The notes under the pieces are model-generated. The model saw only the letters and a program-made list of their open reading frames with translations. It made no database searches and was not told where the DNA came from. Both the position numbers and the translations under genes were made by a program. Source: JAAYAE01 sp963678395 (lineage in GTDB: Bacteria > Bacillota > Negativicutes > Acidaminococcales > Acidaminococcaceae). From it: 64,000 bases of DNA. Below, one piece after another: positions 27,407 through 35,193 of the stretch. Location of the stretch: assembly GCA_963678395.1 (NCBI GenBank), contig OY782827.1, positions 1,860,001 to 1,924,000 of the forward strand, in the 5' to 3' direction. Numbering within the stretch: the first letter of the stretch is position 1; the number at the start of each line of letters is the position of its first letter.

Positions 27407-28108
27407 CTATTTATCGCTTACAGCTTTCAAGATATCAATGTGTACACCAGGCCCCATGGTTGTGGACAAAGTTACACTCTTAATATATTGGCCTTTAGCT
27501 CCGGATGGTTTTACTTTTATTAAAGTATCAACCAAGGTAAGGTAGTTTCCAAGCAATTGTTCCTCTGAAAAAGAAACTTTGCCAATGGAACTTTGAACGT
27601 TACCAGCTTTATCAGTACGGTATTCAATCTTACCAGCTTTGATTTCATTAACAGCACGAGTAAGATCCATGGTTACTGTACCAACTTTAGGATTCGGCAT
27701 TAATCCTTTAGGGCCTAAAATTTTACCCAAGCGACCAACAACACCCATCATATCAGGAGTTGCAACACAAACATCAAAGTCACTCCAGCCAGCTTTAATT
27801 TTATCTACAAATTCATCTGAACCAACAAAATCTGCGCCTGCAGCCTCAGCTTCAGCTACTTTAGCACCTTTAGCAAAAACTAAAACTGTTTTAGTTTTAC
27901 CTGTCCCATGAGGAAGAACCAACGCTCCGCGAACTTGTTGATCAGCATATTTAGGATCTACACCCAAACGAACAGAAACTTCAACGGTACTATCAAAATT
28001 AGTTACAGAAGTCTTCTTGACTAATTCTACTGCTTCCTTAGGAGCATAAAATTTACCAGCTTCCACTAATTTAGAAGCGTCTTGATATTTTTTACCCATT
28101 TTTGCCAT
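27407..28108 (-). CDS. rplA: 50S ribosomal protein L1
   Basis: L1-stalk protein; in many bacteria also an autogenous repressor of rplKA. 233 residues with the signature KILGPKGLMPNPKVGTVT and GKIEYRTDKAGNVQSSIGKV. 59 nt downstream of rplK. All conserved regions are present. Confidence 0.97.
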   Translation of the reverse strand: MAKMGKKYQDASKLVEAGKFYAPKEAVELVKKTSVTNFDSTVEVSVRLGVDPKYADQQVRGALVLPHGTGKTKTVLVFAKGAKVAEAEAAGADFVGSDEFVDKIKAGWSDFDVCVATPDMMGVVGRLGKILGPKGLMPNPKVGTVTMDLTRAVNEIKAGKIEYRTDKAGNVQSSIGKVSFSEEQLLGNYLTLVDTLIKVKPSGAKGQYIKSVTLSTTMGPGVHIDILKAVSDK

Positions 28109-28167
28109 AATACATATTCCTCCTTGTGGTCGAACAGCTCTACGCCTCCCACTAAATTGACTAATAA

Positions 28168-28593
28168 TTAGTCTTCTACAACAATACCCATGCTACGAGC
28201 CGTACCTTCAATCATACGTGTTGCGGCTTCAAGATCAGTAGCATTAAGATCTTCCATTTTGCTAGTAGCTATTTCGCGAAGTTGATCACGTTTTAGCGTA
28301 GCAACTTTTTTCTTATTAGGTTCACCAGAAGCCTTTGCAAGCCCTGCAGCTTTCTTTAAAAGAACAGCGGCTGGTGGAGTCTTTGTTACAAAAGTAAATG
28401 AACGGTCTTCGAAAACAGTAATCTCTACTGGAATAATAAGACCTGCTTGTGCAGCTGTACGTTCATTAAAATCTTTAACAAAAGCCATAATATTAATTCC
28501 TGCTTGACCAAGAGCCGGTCCTACTGGAGGAGCCGGTGTCGCTTTGCCTGCTGGAACTTGTAATTTAACCATTTTAATAACTTTTTTCGGCAT
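28168..28593 (-). CDS. rplK: 50S ribosomal protein L11
   Basis: GTPase-associated centre protein. 141 residues: Pro-rich N-terminal GKATPAPPVGPALGQAGINI and the C-terminal 23S rRNA-binding domain ending EGTARSMGIVVED. Follows nusG by 17 nt as is standard. Confidence 0.97.
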   Translation of the reverse strand: MPKKVIKMVKLQVPAGKATPAPPVGPALGQAGINIMAFVKDFNERTAAQAGLIIPVEITVFEDRSFTFVTKTPPAAVLLKKAAGLAKASGEPNKKKVATLKRDQLREIATSKMEDLNATDLEAATRMIEGTARSMGIVVED

Positions 28594-28610
28594 TATTTAC
28601 ATCTCCTTAA

Positions 28611-29159
28611 TTATTTAACTTCTTCCACTTGTGTAAAATCTACTTCAACAGGAGTCTCACGTCCGAACATTTCGACCAATACGTTCAGCTTTCCACGTTC
28701 TTCATTAATCTCTGAAACCGAACCCACGCATCCTGAAAAACCGGAGCCTGTAATTCTAACAGTTTGTTGTAGAACAAACTTACACTTATGACGGGCAACT
28801 GGCATTTCTTCACCGTCGCGAGGTATAGCGCCTAAAATACGCTCTACTTCACTTTCGGAAAGTGGAATTGGCTTTGTGCCAGATCCAACAAAACCAGTAA
28901 CGCCAGGAGTATTACGTACAGCATACCATGAACGATCATTGACGATCATTTCTACCAACACATAACCGGGGAAAACTTTGCGGGCAATGACTTTTTTCTT
29001 GTCATCCTTAACCTCAATCTCATTTTGCATGGGAACAAGAACCTGAAAGATCTCATCTTCCATTCCCAAAGAATGAATTTTGCGTTCAAGGTTTGCCGTT
29101 ACTTTATTCTCATATCCGGAATAAGTGTGTATAACATACCAATGTTTCTGTTCTTCCAT
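28611..29159 (-). CDS. nusG: Transcription termination/antitermination protein NusG
   Basis: RNA polymerase-associated factor linking transcription to translation. 182 residues with the NGN domain (WYVIHTYSGYENKVTANLER; FPGYVLVEM; WYAVRNTPGVTGFVG) and a C-terminal KOW domain (FSGCVGSVSEINEERGKLNV). Starts 6 nt after secE. Confidence 0.97.
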   Translation of the reverse strand: MEEQKHWYVIHTYSGYENKVTANLERKIHSLGMEDEIFQVLVPMQNEIEVKDDKKKVIARKVFPGYVLVEMIVNDRSWYAVRNTPGVTGFVGSGTKPIPLSESEVERILGAIPRDGEEMPVARHKCKFVLQQTVRITGSGFSGCVGSVSEINEERGKLNVLVEMFGRETPVEVDFTQVEEVK

Positions 29160-29165
29160 CAGTTA

Positions 29166-29387
29166 CTACACTCCCATCAATAGGCGGAATAACTGACTAA
29201 AAGCACCGTCAATAATCCAAATTAAGAAGGCAACAAAGCATGTAGCCAAAATAACAACTATGGTATATGCCAATAGTTCTTGTTTGGTAGGCCATGTTAC
29301 CTTTTTCATTTCATTTTTTGCTTCGCGAAAGAATAGAGCCAAACCAGTGGCACTCTTCAAATTCGTTGTCGTTTGTGGAACGGCCAT
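29166..29387 (-). CDS. secE: Preprotein translocase subunit SecE
   Basis: Small single-span subunit of SecYEG. 73 residues with the amphipathic FFREAKNEMKKVTWPTKQEL motif and one C-terminal membrane segment (YTIVVILATCFVAFLIWIID), the short Gram-positive type. Between rpmG and nusG. Confidence 0.95.
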   Translation of the reverse strand: MAVPQTTTNLKSATGLALFFREAKNEMKKVTWPTKQELLAYTIVVILATCFVAFLIWIIDGAFSQLFRLLMGV

Positions 29388-29440
29388 ATTTTCACATCCC
29401 TGCTTATCAGCAAATATATACTAGTGCAATAGAAACCAAA

Positions 29441-29602
29441 TTATTTGGTTTCTTTATGCAATGTATGTTTTTTGCAGAATTTGCAATATTTATTGATTTC
29501 AATACGATCTGGATCGTTCTTTTTGTTTTTTGTAGTCTGGTAGTTACGTTGTTTGCACTCAGTACAAGCCAAAGTAACGCCATTGCGTGCTCCAACAGCC
29601 AT
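29441..29602 (-). CDS. rpmG: 50S ribosomal protein L33
   Basis: 53-residue 50S protein with two zinc-ligand pairs, CTEC and CKFC, so the zinc-binding form. It begins MAVGARNGVTLACTECKQRN and ends CKKHTLHKETK. First gene behind the promoter at 29658-29686 and just upstream of secE, the usual firmicute order. Confidence 0.94.
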   Translation of the reverse strand: MAVGARNGVTLACTECKQRNYQTTKNKKNDPDRIEINKYCKFCKKHTLHKETK

Positions 29603-29657
29603 TCTTCAACACCTCACTTACACTTAAATATCTATCAGTCAAAATTGTTGCCCATGT

Positions 29658-29686
29658 AGTGTAACATACCGAACACTTTATGTCAA
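29658..29686 (-). promoter_or_regulatory. Sigma-A promoter of rpmG-secE-nusG-rplKAJL
   Basis: TTGACA (29681-29686), 17-nt spacer, TACACT (29658-29663) in the minus sense, roughly 55 nt before rpmG and 12 nt beyond the tuf2 terminator. Confidence 0.85.
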
Positions 29687-29697
29687 CAATAAAATAC

Positions 29698-29722
29698 AAG
29701 GCCGGACTAAATAGCCGACCTT
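29698..29722 (-). terminator. Rho-independent terminator after tuf2
   Basis: Stem AAGGTCGG/CCGGCCTT in the minus sense (one G-U pair) followed by GTATTTTATTG. It ends tuf2 transcription just before the rpmG promoter. Two direct copies of CCTTATAATAAA lie between it and the tuf2 stop (29719-29742, plus strand). Confidence 0.75.
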
Positions 29723-29757
29723 ATAATAAACCTTATAATAAACCTTCTAACAAGCAC

Positions 29758-30948
29758 TTATTTCTCTTCTATTGCTGTAACAACGCCAGCACCAACAGTG
29801 TGGCCGCCTTCACGAATAGCGAAACGCAAACCTGGCTCAATAGCAATCGGGGTAATTAATTCTATATCCATAGTTACATTATCTCCTGGCATTACCATTT
29901 CTGTGCCTTCAGAAAGATGAGCAACTCCGGTTACATCTGTTGTGCGGAAGTAGAATTGTGGGCGATAACCATTGAAAAATGGTGTATGACGTCCGCCTTC
30001 TTCTTTAGTCAAGATATATACTTCGCCTTTGAATTTGGTGTGCGGGTGAATTGTTCCCGGTTTTGCCAAAACTTGACCACGTTCGATCTCAGTTCTTTCA
30101 ACACCGCGCAACAAGCAGCCTACGTTATCACCTGCTAGAGCTTCATCCAAAGATTTGCGGAACATTTCCAAACCAGTTGCAACTGTTTGTTTCTTTGTAT
30201 CACTCATGCCAACTATCTCTACAGTATCGCCGACTTTAACAAGTCCACGCTCTACACGGCCGGTAGCTACTGTGCCACGACCTGTGATAGTGAAAACATC
30301 CTCGACAGGCATCAAGAAAGGCTTGTCGGTTGCGCGCTCAGGTACTGGGATATAACTGTCTACTGCATCCATTAATTCCAAAATCTTTGCTTCGTAAACT
30401 GGGTCACCTTCCAAAGCTTTCAATGCGGAACCTACGATAACCGGAATGTCATCGCCCGGGTAGTCATAGCTGGAAAGTAATTCTCTTACTTCCATTTCTA
30501 CCAACTCAATCAATTCAGGATCGTCTACCATATCAGCTTTGTTTAGGAATACTACCATTGCCGGTACGCCAACTTGACGAGCCAAAAGAATGTGTTCACG
30601 TGTTTGAGGCATCGGGCCGTCAGCTGCGCTTACAACCAAAATTGCTCCGTCCATTTGTGCTGCGCCTGTAATCATGTTCTTTACATAGTCAGCATGGCCC
30701 GGGCAGTCAATATGTGCATAATGGCGGGTTTTTGTTTCGTATTCAACGTGAGAGGTATTAATGGTAATACCACGTTCTCTTTCTTCCGGAGCCTTATCTA
30801 TCATGTTGTAATCCATGAATTTGCCTCCGCCTTGCGCAGACAACACTTTAGTTATGGCTGCTGTCAAAGTAGTCTTGCCATGATCAACGTGACCGATGGT
30901 TCCAATGTTAGCATGGGGTTTGGTTCTTTCAAATTTTTGTTTAGCCAT
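29758..30948 (-). CDS. tuf: Elongation factor Tu, copy 2
   Basis: Second EF-Tu gene, 396 residues, identical to copy 1 except Ile80 in place of Val80 immediately before the G3 motif DCPGH. I saw one nucleotide difference (position 30711 here, 14085 in copy 1). It sits alone between the tRNA cluster and the rpmG operon with its own terminator. Two tuf genes in the same direction 16.6 kb apart flank essential rpoBC and ribosomal genes, so recombination between them would delete those genes. Confidence 0.97.
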   Translation of the reverse strand: MAKQKFERTKPHANIGTIGHVDHGKTTLTAAITKVLSAQGGGKFMDYNMIDKAPEERERGITINTSHVEYETKTRHYAHIDCPGHADYVKNMITGAAQMDGAILVVSAADGPMPQTREHILLARQVGVPAMVVFLNKADMVDDPELIELVEMEVRELLSSYDYPGDDIPVIVGSALKALEGDPVYEAKILELMDAVDSYIPVPERATDKPFLMPVEDVFTITGRGTVATGRVERGLVKVGDTVEIVGMSDTKKQTVATGLEMFRKSLDEALAGDNVGCLLRGVERTEIERGQVLAKPGTIHPHTKFKGEVYILTKEEGGRHTPFFNGYRPQFYFRTTDVTGVAHLSEGTEMVMPGDNVTMDIELITPIAIEPGLRFAIREGGHTVGAGVVTAIEEK

Positions 30949-31020
30949 TTTAATTTCCTCCCTACGTGTTCTGTACCTTTTTTATTTTAAATATTTATAC
31001 TCTTTGGCAAATAAATGCAA

Positions 31021-31072
31021 AAGAAGATAAATAAAAAAAAACCGATAAGAAGATAAATAAAAAAAACCCGAT
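31021..31072. repeat. 2 x 26-bp tandem repeat
   Basis: Two consecutive near-identical 26-bp units (31021-31046 and 31047-31072; AAGAAGATAAATAAAA then A-rich, ending CCGAT), differing by one base, A versus C, in the A/C boundary. In the minus sense each gives ATCGG followed by about eight to nine T, so the pair may be a duplicated terminator tail for the tRNA transcript. Confidence 0.85.
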
Positions 31073-31081
31073 AAGAGGTTT
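31064..31081 (-). terminator. Probable terminator of the tRNA cluster
   Basis: In the minus sense AAACC, an 8-nt loop and GGTTT, then eight T in all. The stem is short and A/T rich, so activity is uncertain. It lies 8 nt beyond the tRNA-Met CCA. Confidence 0.5.
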
Positions 31082-31088
31082 GATAGTT

Positions 31089-31165
31089 TGGTGGCGGCGC
31101 ACGGATTTGAACCGCGGACAGGCCGGGTATGAACCGACTGCTCTAGCCAACTGAGCTACGCCGCC
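31089..31165 (-). tRNA. tRNA-Met (CAT), elongator type
   Basis: Read on the minus strand it begins GGCGGCGTAGCTCAGTTGGC, with anticodon loop TTCATAC (CAT) and a T-arm around GGTTCAAATCC; the CCA is encoded. The paired 1-72 acceptor end distinguishes it from the initiator. The alternative, a tRNA-Ile2 with a lysidine-modified CAT, fits less well by overall resemblance. Confidence 0.88.
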
Positions 31166-31178
31166 TTTATAACAGTGA

Positions 31179-31254
31179 TGGAGCTAATGACCAGGATTGA
31201 ACTGGTGACCTTATCCTTACCAAGGATACGCTCTACCGACTGAGCTACATCAGC
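31179..31254 (-). tRNA. tRNA-Thr (GGT)
   Basis: Minus-strand cloverleaf starting GCTGATGTAGCTCAGTCGGT, anticodon loop TTGGTAA (GGT), T-arm around AGTTCAATCCT, acceptor GCTGATG/CATTAGC, discriminator T and encoded CCA. Confidence 0.93.
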
Positions 31255-31256
31255 AA

Positions 31257-31332
<76 letters not shown>

Positions 31333-31352
31333 ATGAAAAGAAAAACTAAGAT

Positions 31353-31437
31353 TGGTGGAGAGGGTTGGATTCGAACCAACGAAGGTGAAACCGACAGATT
31401 TACAGTCTGCTCCCTTTAGCCACTCGGGAACCTCTCC
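31353..31437 (-). tRNA. tRNA-Tyr (GTA)
   Basis: 85-nt class II tRNA beginning GGAGAGGTTCCCGAGTGGC, anticodon loop CTGTAAA (GTA), a long variable arm and T-arm GGTTCGAATCC, encoded CCA. Confidence 0.94.
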
Positions 31438-31459
31438 ACTATGAAGTTGCGTTGAAATT

Positions 31460-31535
<76 letters not shown>

Positions 31536-31555
31536 GTCTCTTCAGCAACGTGATT

Positions 31556-31584
31556 AGTATATCGGATGAGCATCAAGTTGTCAA
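31556..31584 (-). promoter_or_regulatory. Sigma-A promoter of the tRNA cluster
   Basis: TTGACA (31579-31584), 17-nt spacer, TATACT (31556-31561) in the minus sense, about 20 nt before tRNA-Thr(TGT). It should drive all five tRNAs. Confidence 0.88.
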
Positions 31585-31619
31585 TACTTTTTTATGGAAA
31601 TCAGTAATAATTTTTACAC

Positions 31620-32423
31620 TTACAGGTAGAAGTACCAGATAGTAACAACTGCCAACACAATTCTATAAACCGCAAAGGAAGTCAATGTGGACTTATTTAA
31701 GAAACTAATAAACCAGACAATCGAATAATAGGCAACGATAAAAGCAACCACAAAACCTATGGCCAACATTTGTAAATCGCCTATATTAAGCAGCTTAATA
31801 TTTTTTAGCAGCTCATAAAAACAGGCAACGAACATAATTGGTACGGCCATAATAAAGGAGAAATCAGCTGCTGCTTTTCTTGATACCCCTACAAAAAGTC
31901 CGCCACCAATAGTAGATCCGCTGCGAGAAAAACCTGGCCACAACGATAAAAATTGAAAAAAGCCTATAAGTGTAGCTTGTTTTATAGATATTTTATCTAC
32001 GTCTTGTACTAAATATTCCTCATGTCCCTTGATATAACGTTCAGCACCCCACATTAGAATTGCACCTAAAATTAAGCCAATAGCCACTGTAAGCGGTGAA
32101 AACAAGTGTTCTTTAATAAAAGAGTGCACTAAATAAGCAAATAGCATAGTAGGAACGATTCCTGCCGTTATGTGAATGCCGCTTAGACCTTTATTAGTCT
32201 GCCATCCTTCCTTTGTAAGAAAATGCAAAAACTTCTCCTTATACAAAACCAAAACTGACAAAATAGCTCCCAATTGAATAACAATTTCAAAAATAGTTGC
32301 TAAATTGCCCTCAAATCCTAAAATATGCCCAACAATGATCATATGTCCTGTAGACGAAACAGGTAAAAATTCTGTAAATCCTTCCACTATACCAAGTACT
32401 ACAGCTATTAAATCTTGACTCAT
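31620..32423 (-). CDS. uppP: Undecaprenyl-diphosphatase UppP (BacA)
   Basis: Integral membrane enzyme that dephosphorylates undecaprenyl diphosphate, recycling the lipid carrier for peptidoglycan and other envelope polymers. 267 residues with the two family motifs: GIVEGFTEFLPVSSTGHMII near the N-terminus (Glu and the SSTGH loop) and SLWPGFSRSGSTIGGGL in the middle (PGxSRSG). Multiple hydrophobic segments. Start ATG behind GACGAGGTAAT. Between the tRNA cluster and pfkA, not obviously in an operon with either. Confidence 0.95.
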   Translation of the reverse strand: MSQDLIAVVLGIVEGFTEFLPVSSTGHMIIVGHILGFEGNLATIFEIVIQLGAILSVLVLYKEKFLHFLTKEGWQTNKGLSGIHITAGIVPTMLFAYLVHSFIKEHLFSPLTVAIGLILGAILMWGAERYIKGHEEYLVQDVDKISIKQATLIGFFQFLSLWPGFSRSGSTIGGGLFVGVSRKAAADFSFIMAVPIMFVACFYELLKNIKLLNIGDLQMLAIGFVVAFIVAYYSIVWFISFLNKSTLTSFAVYRIVLAVVTIWYFYL

Positions 32424-32550
32424 ATTACCTCGTCACATTCCTCTCTATATCTTTTTGGTGATAAAAACAATTTTCATGCAATATTAATGCTGGGAAATTA
32501 CATTATTATAAAACAATATTTTTAAAAAAGCCATACAAATTCATAAAAAA

Positions 32551-32572
32551 AGGTACTCCCTAAGGAATACCT
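32551..32572 (-). terminator. Rho-independent terminator after pfkA
   Basis: A 9-bp stem (AGGTATTCC/GGAGTACCT in the minus sense, one G-U pair) followed by TTTTTTATG, 13 nt beyond the pfkA stop. Confidence 0.85.
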
Positions 32573-32585
32573 TATTACATTTATT

Positions 32586-33686
32586 TTAATCACCAAAAGA
32601 GATCCCTATATGCCGTCCTGCTCGAATAATATCAGAATCAACAGGTACTAAATGTGGTTTGGAAGCAACCAGGGCAATAGGAACTATCGCTATCTTATTA
32701 CTCATAAGTGCTACCATTGTATTATAATTTCCTTGTATAAATGCTTCCGTAGCCGCCACTCCATATCTAGTAGCCAACACTCTATCGTATGGCGTAGGAG
32801 AGCCACCACGTTGCAAATAGCCTAATACTGTGCAGCGTGACTCAACGCCTGTACGTTCCTCAATATCCCGTACAAGCTTTTCTCCTACGCCACCTAGACG
32901 AATAGGTTCTAAGCTGTCTTTAACCATTCTAGCGACCGTCATTTCGCCGCCGACAGGCCGTGCACCTTCTGCAATTACTACAATGCTGAAATTTTTCCCA
33001 TTTTCCTGCCGTTCCTTAACTTTCGCTAGCACTGAATCAATATTATAGGGAATTTCCGGTATCAATATACAGTCAGCACCACCGGCAATTCCTGAATGCA
33101 AAGCAATCCAGCCCGCATAACGCCCCATAACTTCCAAGGCCATAACACGATGATGCGACTCTGCGGTCGTATGCAACCTATCCAACGCTTCCGTGGCCAT
33201 AGCAACTGCGGTATCAAAACCAAAAGTTCTCTCCGTTACCGGCAAATCATTATCAATAGTCTTAGGAACTCCCACGACCTTAACGCCACATTCGCGACTA
33301 AGCTGAGCAGCAATATTTAAGCTACCGTCACCGCCAATAACGATAATACCATCAATACCTTGGTCGTGTATATTTTTTACTACGGTTTCTCGCATATCTT
33401 TATAAAGAAGTTCGCCTTTGCTATCTTTCCCGACTACATAATGAAAAGGATTATCACGATTAGTTGTGCCCAAAACTGTACCACCAACAGGCAATATACC
33501 TGAAACATCTTTGGACGTCATGAGCTTCATATTATTCGTAATCAGGCCATGGAACCCATTAGCAATTCCATACATTTGGTAGTTATTATGTTCTGCTGTT
33601 TTTACAACCGCACGTATAACCGCATTCAAGCCAGGACAATCACCTCCACCGGTAAGAACTGCCATTCTACCCTTGGGTTTAGTCAT
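32586..33686 (-). CDS. pfkA: 6-phosphofructokinase
   Basis: Glycolytic enzyme phosphorylating fructose 6-phosphate. The ATG giving MTKPKGRMAVLTGGGDCPGL follows AGAGGTGATAAT. About 366 residues. It has GGDGS at the nucleotide loop (Gly as in ATP-dependent enzymes) but PKTIDNDLP at the next site, where E. coli PfkA has PGTIDND; Lys there is typical of PPi-dependent and some actinobacterial (group III) enzymes. ATP use is more likely from GGDGS, but the donor is not settled. It starts 11 nt after the brxF-like gene. Confidence 0.92.
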   Translation of the reverse strand: MTKPKGRMAVLTGGGDCPGLNAVIRAVVKTAEHNNYQMYGIANGFHGLITNNMKLMTSKDVSGILPVGGTVLGTTNRDNPFHYVVGKDSKGELLYKDMRETVVKNIHDQGIDGIIVIGGDGSLNIAAQLSRECGVKVVGVPKTIDNDLPVTERTFGFDTAVAMATEALDRLHTTAESHHRVMALEVMGRYAGWIALHSGIAGGADCILIPEIPYNIDSVLAKVKERQENGKNFSIVVIAEGARPVGGEMTVARMVKDSLEPIRLGGVGEKLVRDIEERTGVESRCTVLGYLQRGGSPTPYDRVLATRYGVAATEAFIQGNYNTMVALMSNKIAIVPIALVASKPHLVPVDSDIIRAGRHIGISFGD

Positions 33687-33696
33687 ATTATCACCT

Positions 33697-34161
33697 CTAA
33701 CATTCCACATTCCAAATTTTCATGCCTTCTGACTTTACACGAATAGAGGCCGTACCATCAAATTTATCATAGCAAAGGATATCATTATCAACATAACCGG
33801 GCCAAGCAACTACGAGCGTAAAACTTTTACCTAATTCATGTAATAAAGTTTCTACGTCAATATGCAAAACAGGAACAAAAAATGTTTGTACTCTATCTAA
33901 AAGAATAACATCGGAATTGTAACTAGCCAAAATTTCCTGCATAATTGCAGGTGCTTTTTTCTGCCTTTCAGCTGGCAATAGCTCCAAAAATCCCTCAGTA
34001 ATTAATAAACGGCAATCAACATAATCCCACCCCTTAATATCAGCTGCCTCTCGTAGGACTTTGCTCTTACCACTTCCCGGTTTTCCAGCAACAATCAGAA
34101 CTTTGCTTTCTGCATCTTGCAGGCTTGCTACTTCTTCTACGAAATCCTCTACCTGGCTCAT
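33697..34161 (-). CDS. BrxF-like P-loop ATPase (orphan)
   Basis: 154-residue protein with Walker A GKPGSGKS at residues 26-33 and a Walker B-like DVILLDRVQ near residue 85, followed by a conserved-looking LVVAWPGYVDNDILCYDKFD. This layout and the VVAWPG segment match BrxF, the small P-loop component of BREX-3 phage-defence systems. No brxC, pglX, pglZ, brxH or other BREX gene is in this window; neighbours are pfkA (11 nt downstream) and sigH (upstream). Function here is unknown. The family assignment is from memory of motif layout, so moderate. Confidence 0.6.
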   Translation of the reverse strand: MSQVEDFVEEVASLQDAESKVLIVAGKPGSGKSKVLREAADIKGWDYVDCRLLITEGFLELLPAERQKKAPAIMQEILASYNSDVILLDRVQTFFVPVLHIDVETLLHELGKSFTLVVAWPGYVDNDILCYDKFDGTASIRVKSEGMKIWNVEC

Positions 34162-34303
34162 GTTTTAGCCCTCCCTAAAATTTCTTTACTACTATCCGCA
34201 CTAACAATATTGTAAATATTCGTCATAGACATCCCAAATTCCTCTAAAAAATAAACATCATCCGGAAATACCCAAATGATGTTTTCTATATGTTACATAT
34301 CTA

Positions 34304-35053
34304 TCAATTTTTTCCTGTTTTGGCTATGCTATGAGAGAATCTTTCTTTGGGATTCATGGCTATTAATCCATTGTAAACATTACGCAAATCAGTAGTATCT
34401 TCCCTTGAACTAAGAAATTTCTCTAATTTACGTTTAACTCTTTGCAGTGCATTATCAATAGACTTAATATGACGCCTCAACTCTTCAGCAATTTCTTGGT
34501 AAGACTTTCCGTCTAAATAACGCCGCAAAACTTCCCATTCTAATTCACTAAGCATATTGTTCATTTCTTTTTCAATATCAATAAACTCTTCCTTACTAAT
34601 TACCATGTCTTCAGGATTAATAACTTTTACACCAGAAATAACATCTAGCAAGGTTCTATCTGAGTCCTCTTCATAAATCGGTTTATTTAAAGATACATAA
34701 GAGTTTAACGGAATATGTTTTTGACGCGTAGCCGTTTTAATAGCCGTGATAATTTGTCTGGTAATACACAATTCTGCAAACGCTCTAAACGAGGCCAATT
34801 TATCGTTTCGAAAATCGCGAATTGCCTTGTACAAACCAATCATGCCCTCTTGAATAATATCTTCTTTTTCAGCTCCTATAAGGAAATAACTTCTTGCTTT
34901 GGCGCGTACAAAGTTACGATATTTTTGCAACAAATAATCCTGAGCCATCAGGTTATTGTGTAATTTCACGTCTGTTGCAATTTCCTCGTCCGTCATATCG
35001 GCAAAAATCTCATAGGGATTTTTAAATTGCTCTTTTGGGGATTGGTCCAACAT
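34304..35053 (-). CDS. sigH: RNA polymerase sigma factor, SigH family
   Basis: Sigma-70 family protein of about 249 residues. Region 2 is visible (LLQKYRNFVRAKARSYFLIG then EDIIQEGMIGLYKAIRDF, and FAELCITRQIITAIKTATRQ) and region 4 has a helix-turn-helix (LDGKSYQEIAEELRRHIKSI). It resembles firmicute SigH, which in B. subtilis controls transition-state and early sporulation genes; whether this organism sporulates is not shown. ATG after AAGGAG; a TTG three codons earlier is rejected on spacing. In most firmicutes yacP lies between rlmB and sigH; it is missing here. Driven by the promoter at 35115-35143. Confidence 0.9.
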   Translation of the reverse strand: MLDQSPKEQFKNPYEIFADMTDEEIATDVKLHNNLMAQDYLLQKYRNFVRAKARSYFLIGAEKEDIIQEGMIGLYKAIRDFRNDKLASFRAFAELCITRQIITAIKTATRQKHIPLNSYVSLNKPIYEEDSDRTLLDVISGVKVINPEDMVISKEEFIDIEKEMNNMLSELEWEVLRRYLDGKSYQEIAEELRRHIKSIDNALQRVKRKLEKFLSSREDTTDLRNVYNGLIAMNPKERFSHSIAKTGKN

Positions 35054-35114
35054 GAAATTCAACTCCTTTTTTCAGGATTCAAATACCAGCCTGCACTATA
35101 TTGGTACAATTTTA

Positions 35115-35143
35115 ATTATACCTTGTAGTATAATTACCGTCAA
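35115..35143 (-). promoter_or_regulatory. Sigma-A promoter of sigH
   Basis: TTGACG (35138-35143), 17-nt spacer, TATAAT (35115-35120) in the minus sense, about 60 nt before the sigH start and downstream of rlmB. Confidence 0.82.
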
Positions 35144-35193
35144 TGTAAAATGCCGTTTTCCCGCATAAGCACTTAATTTGAGCCTATCCCGTT

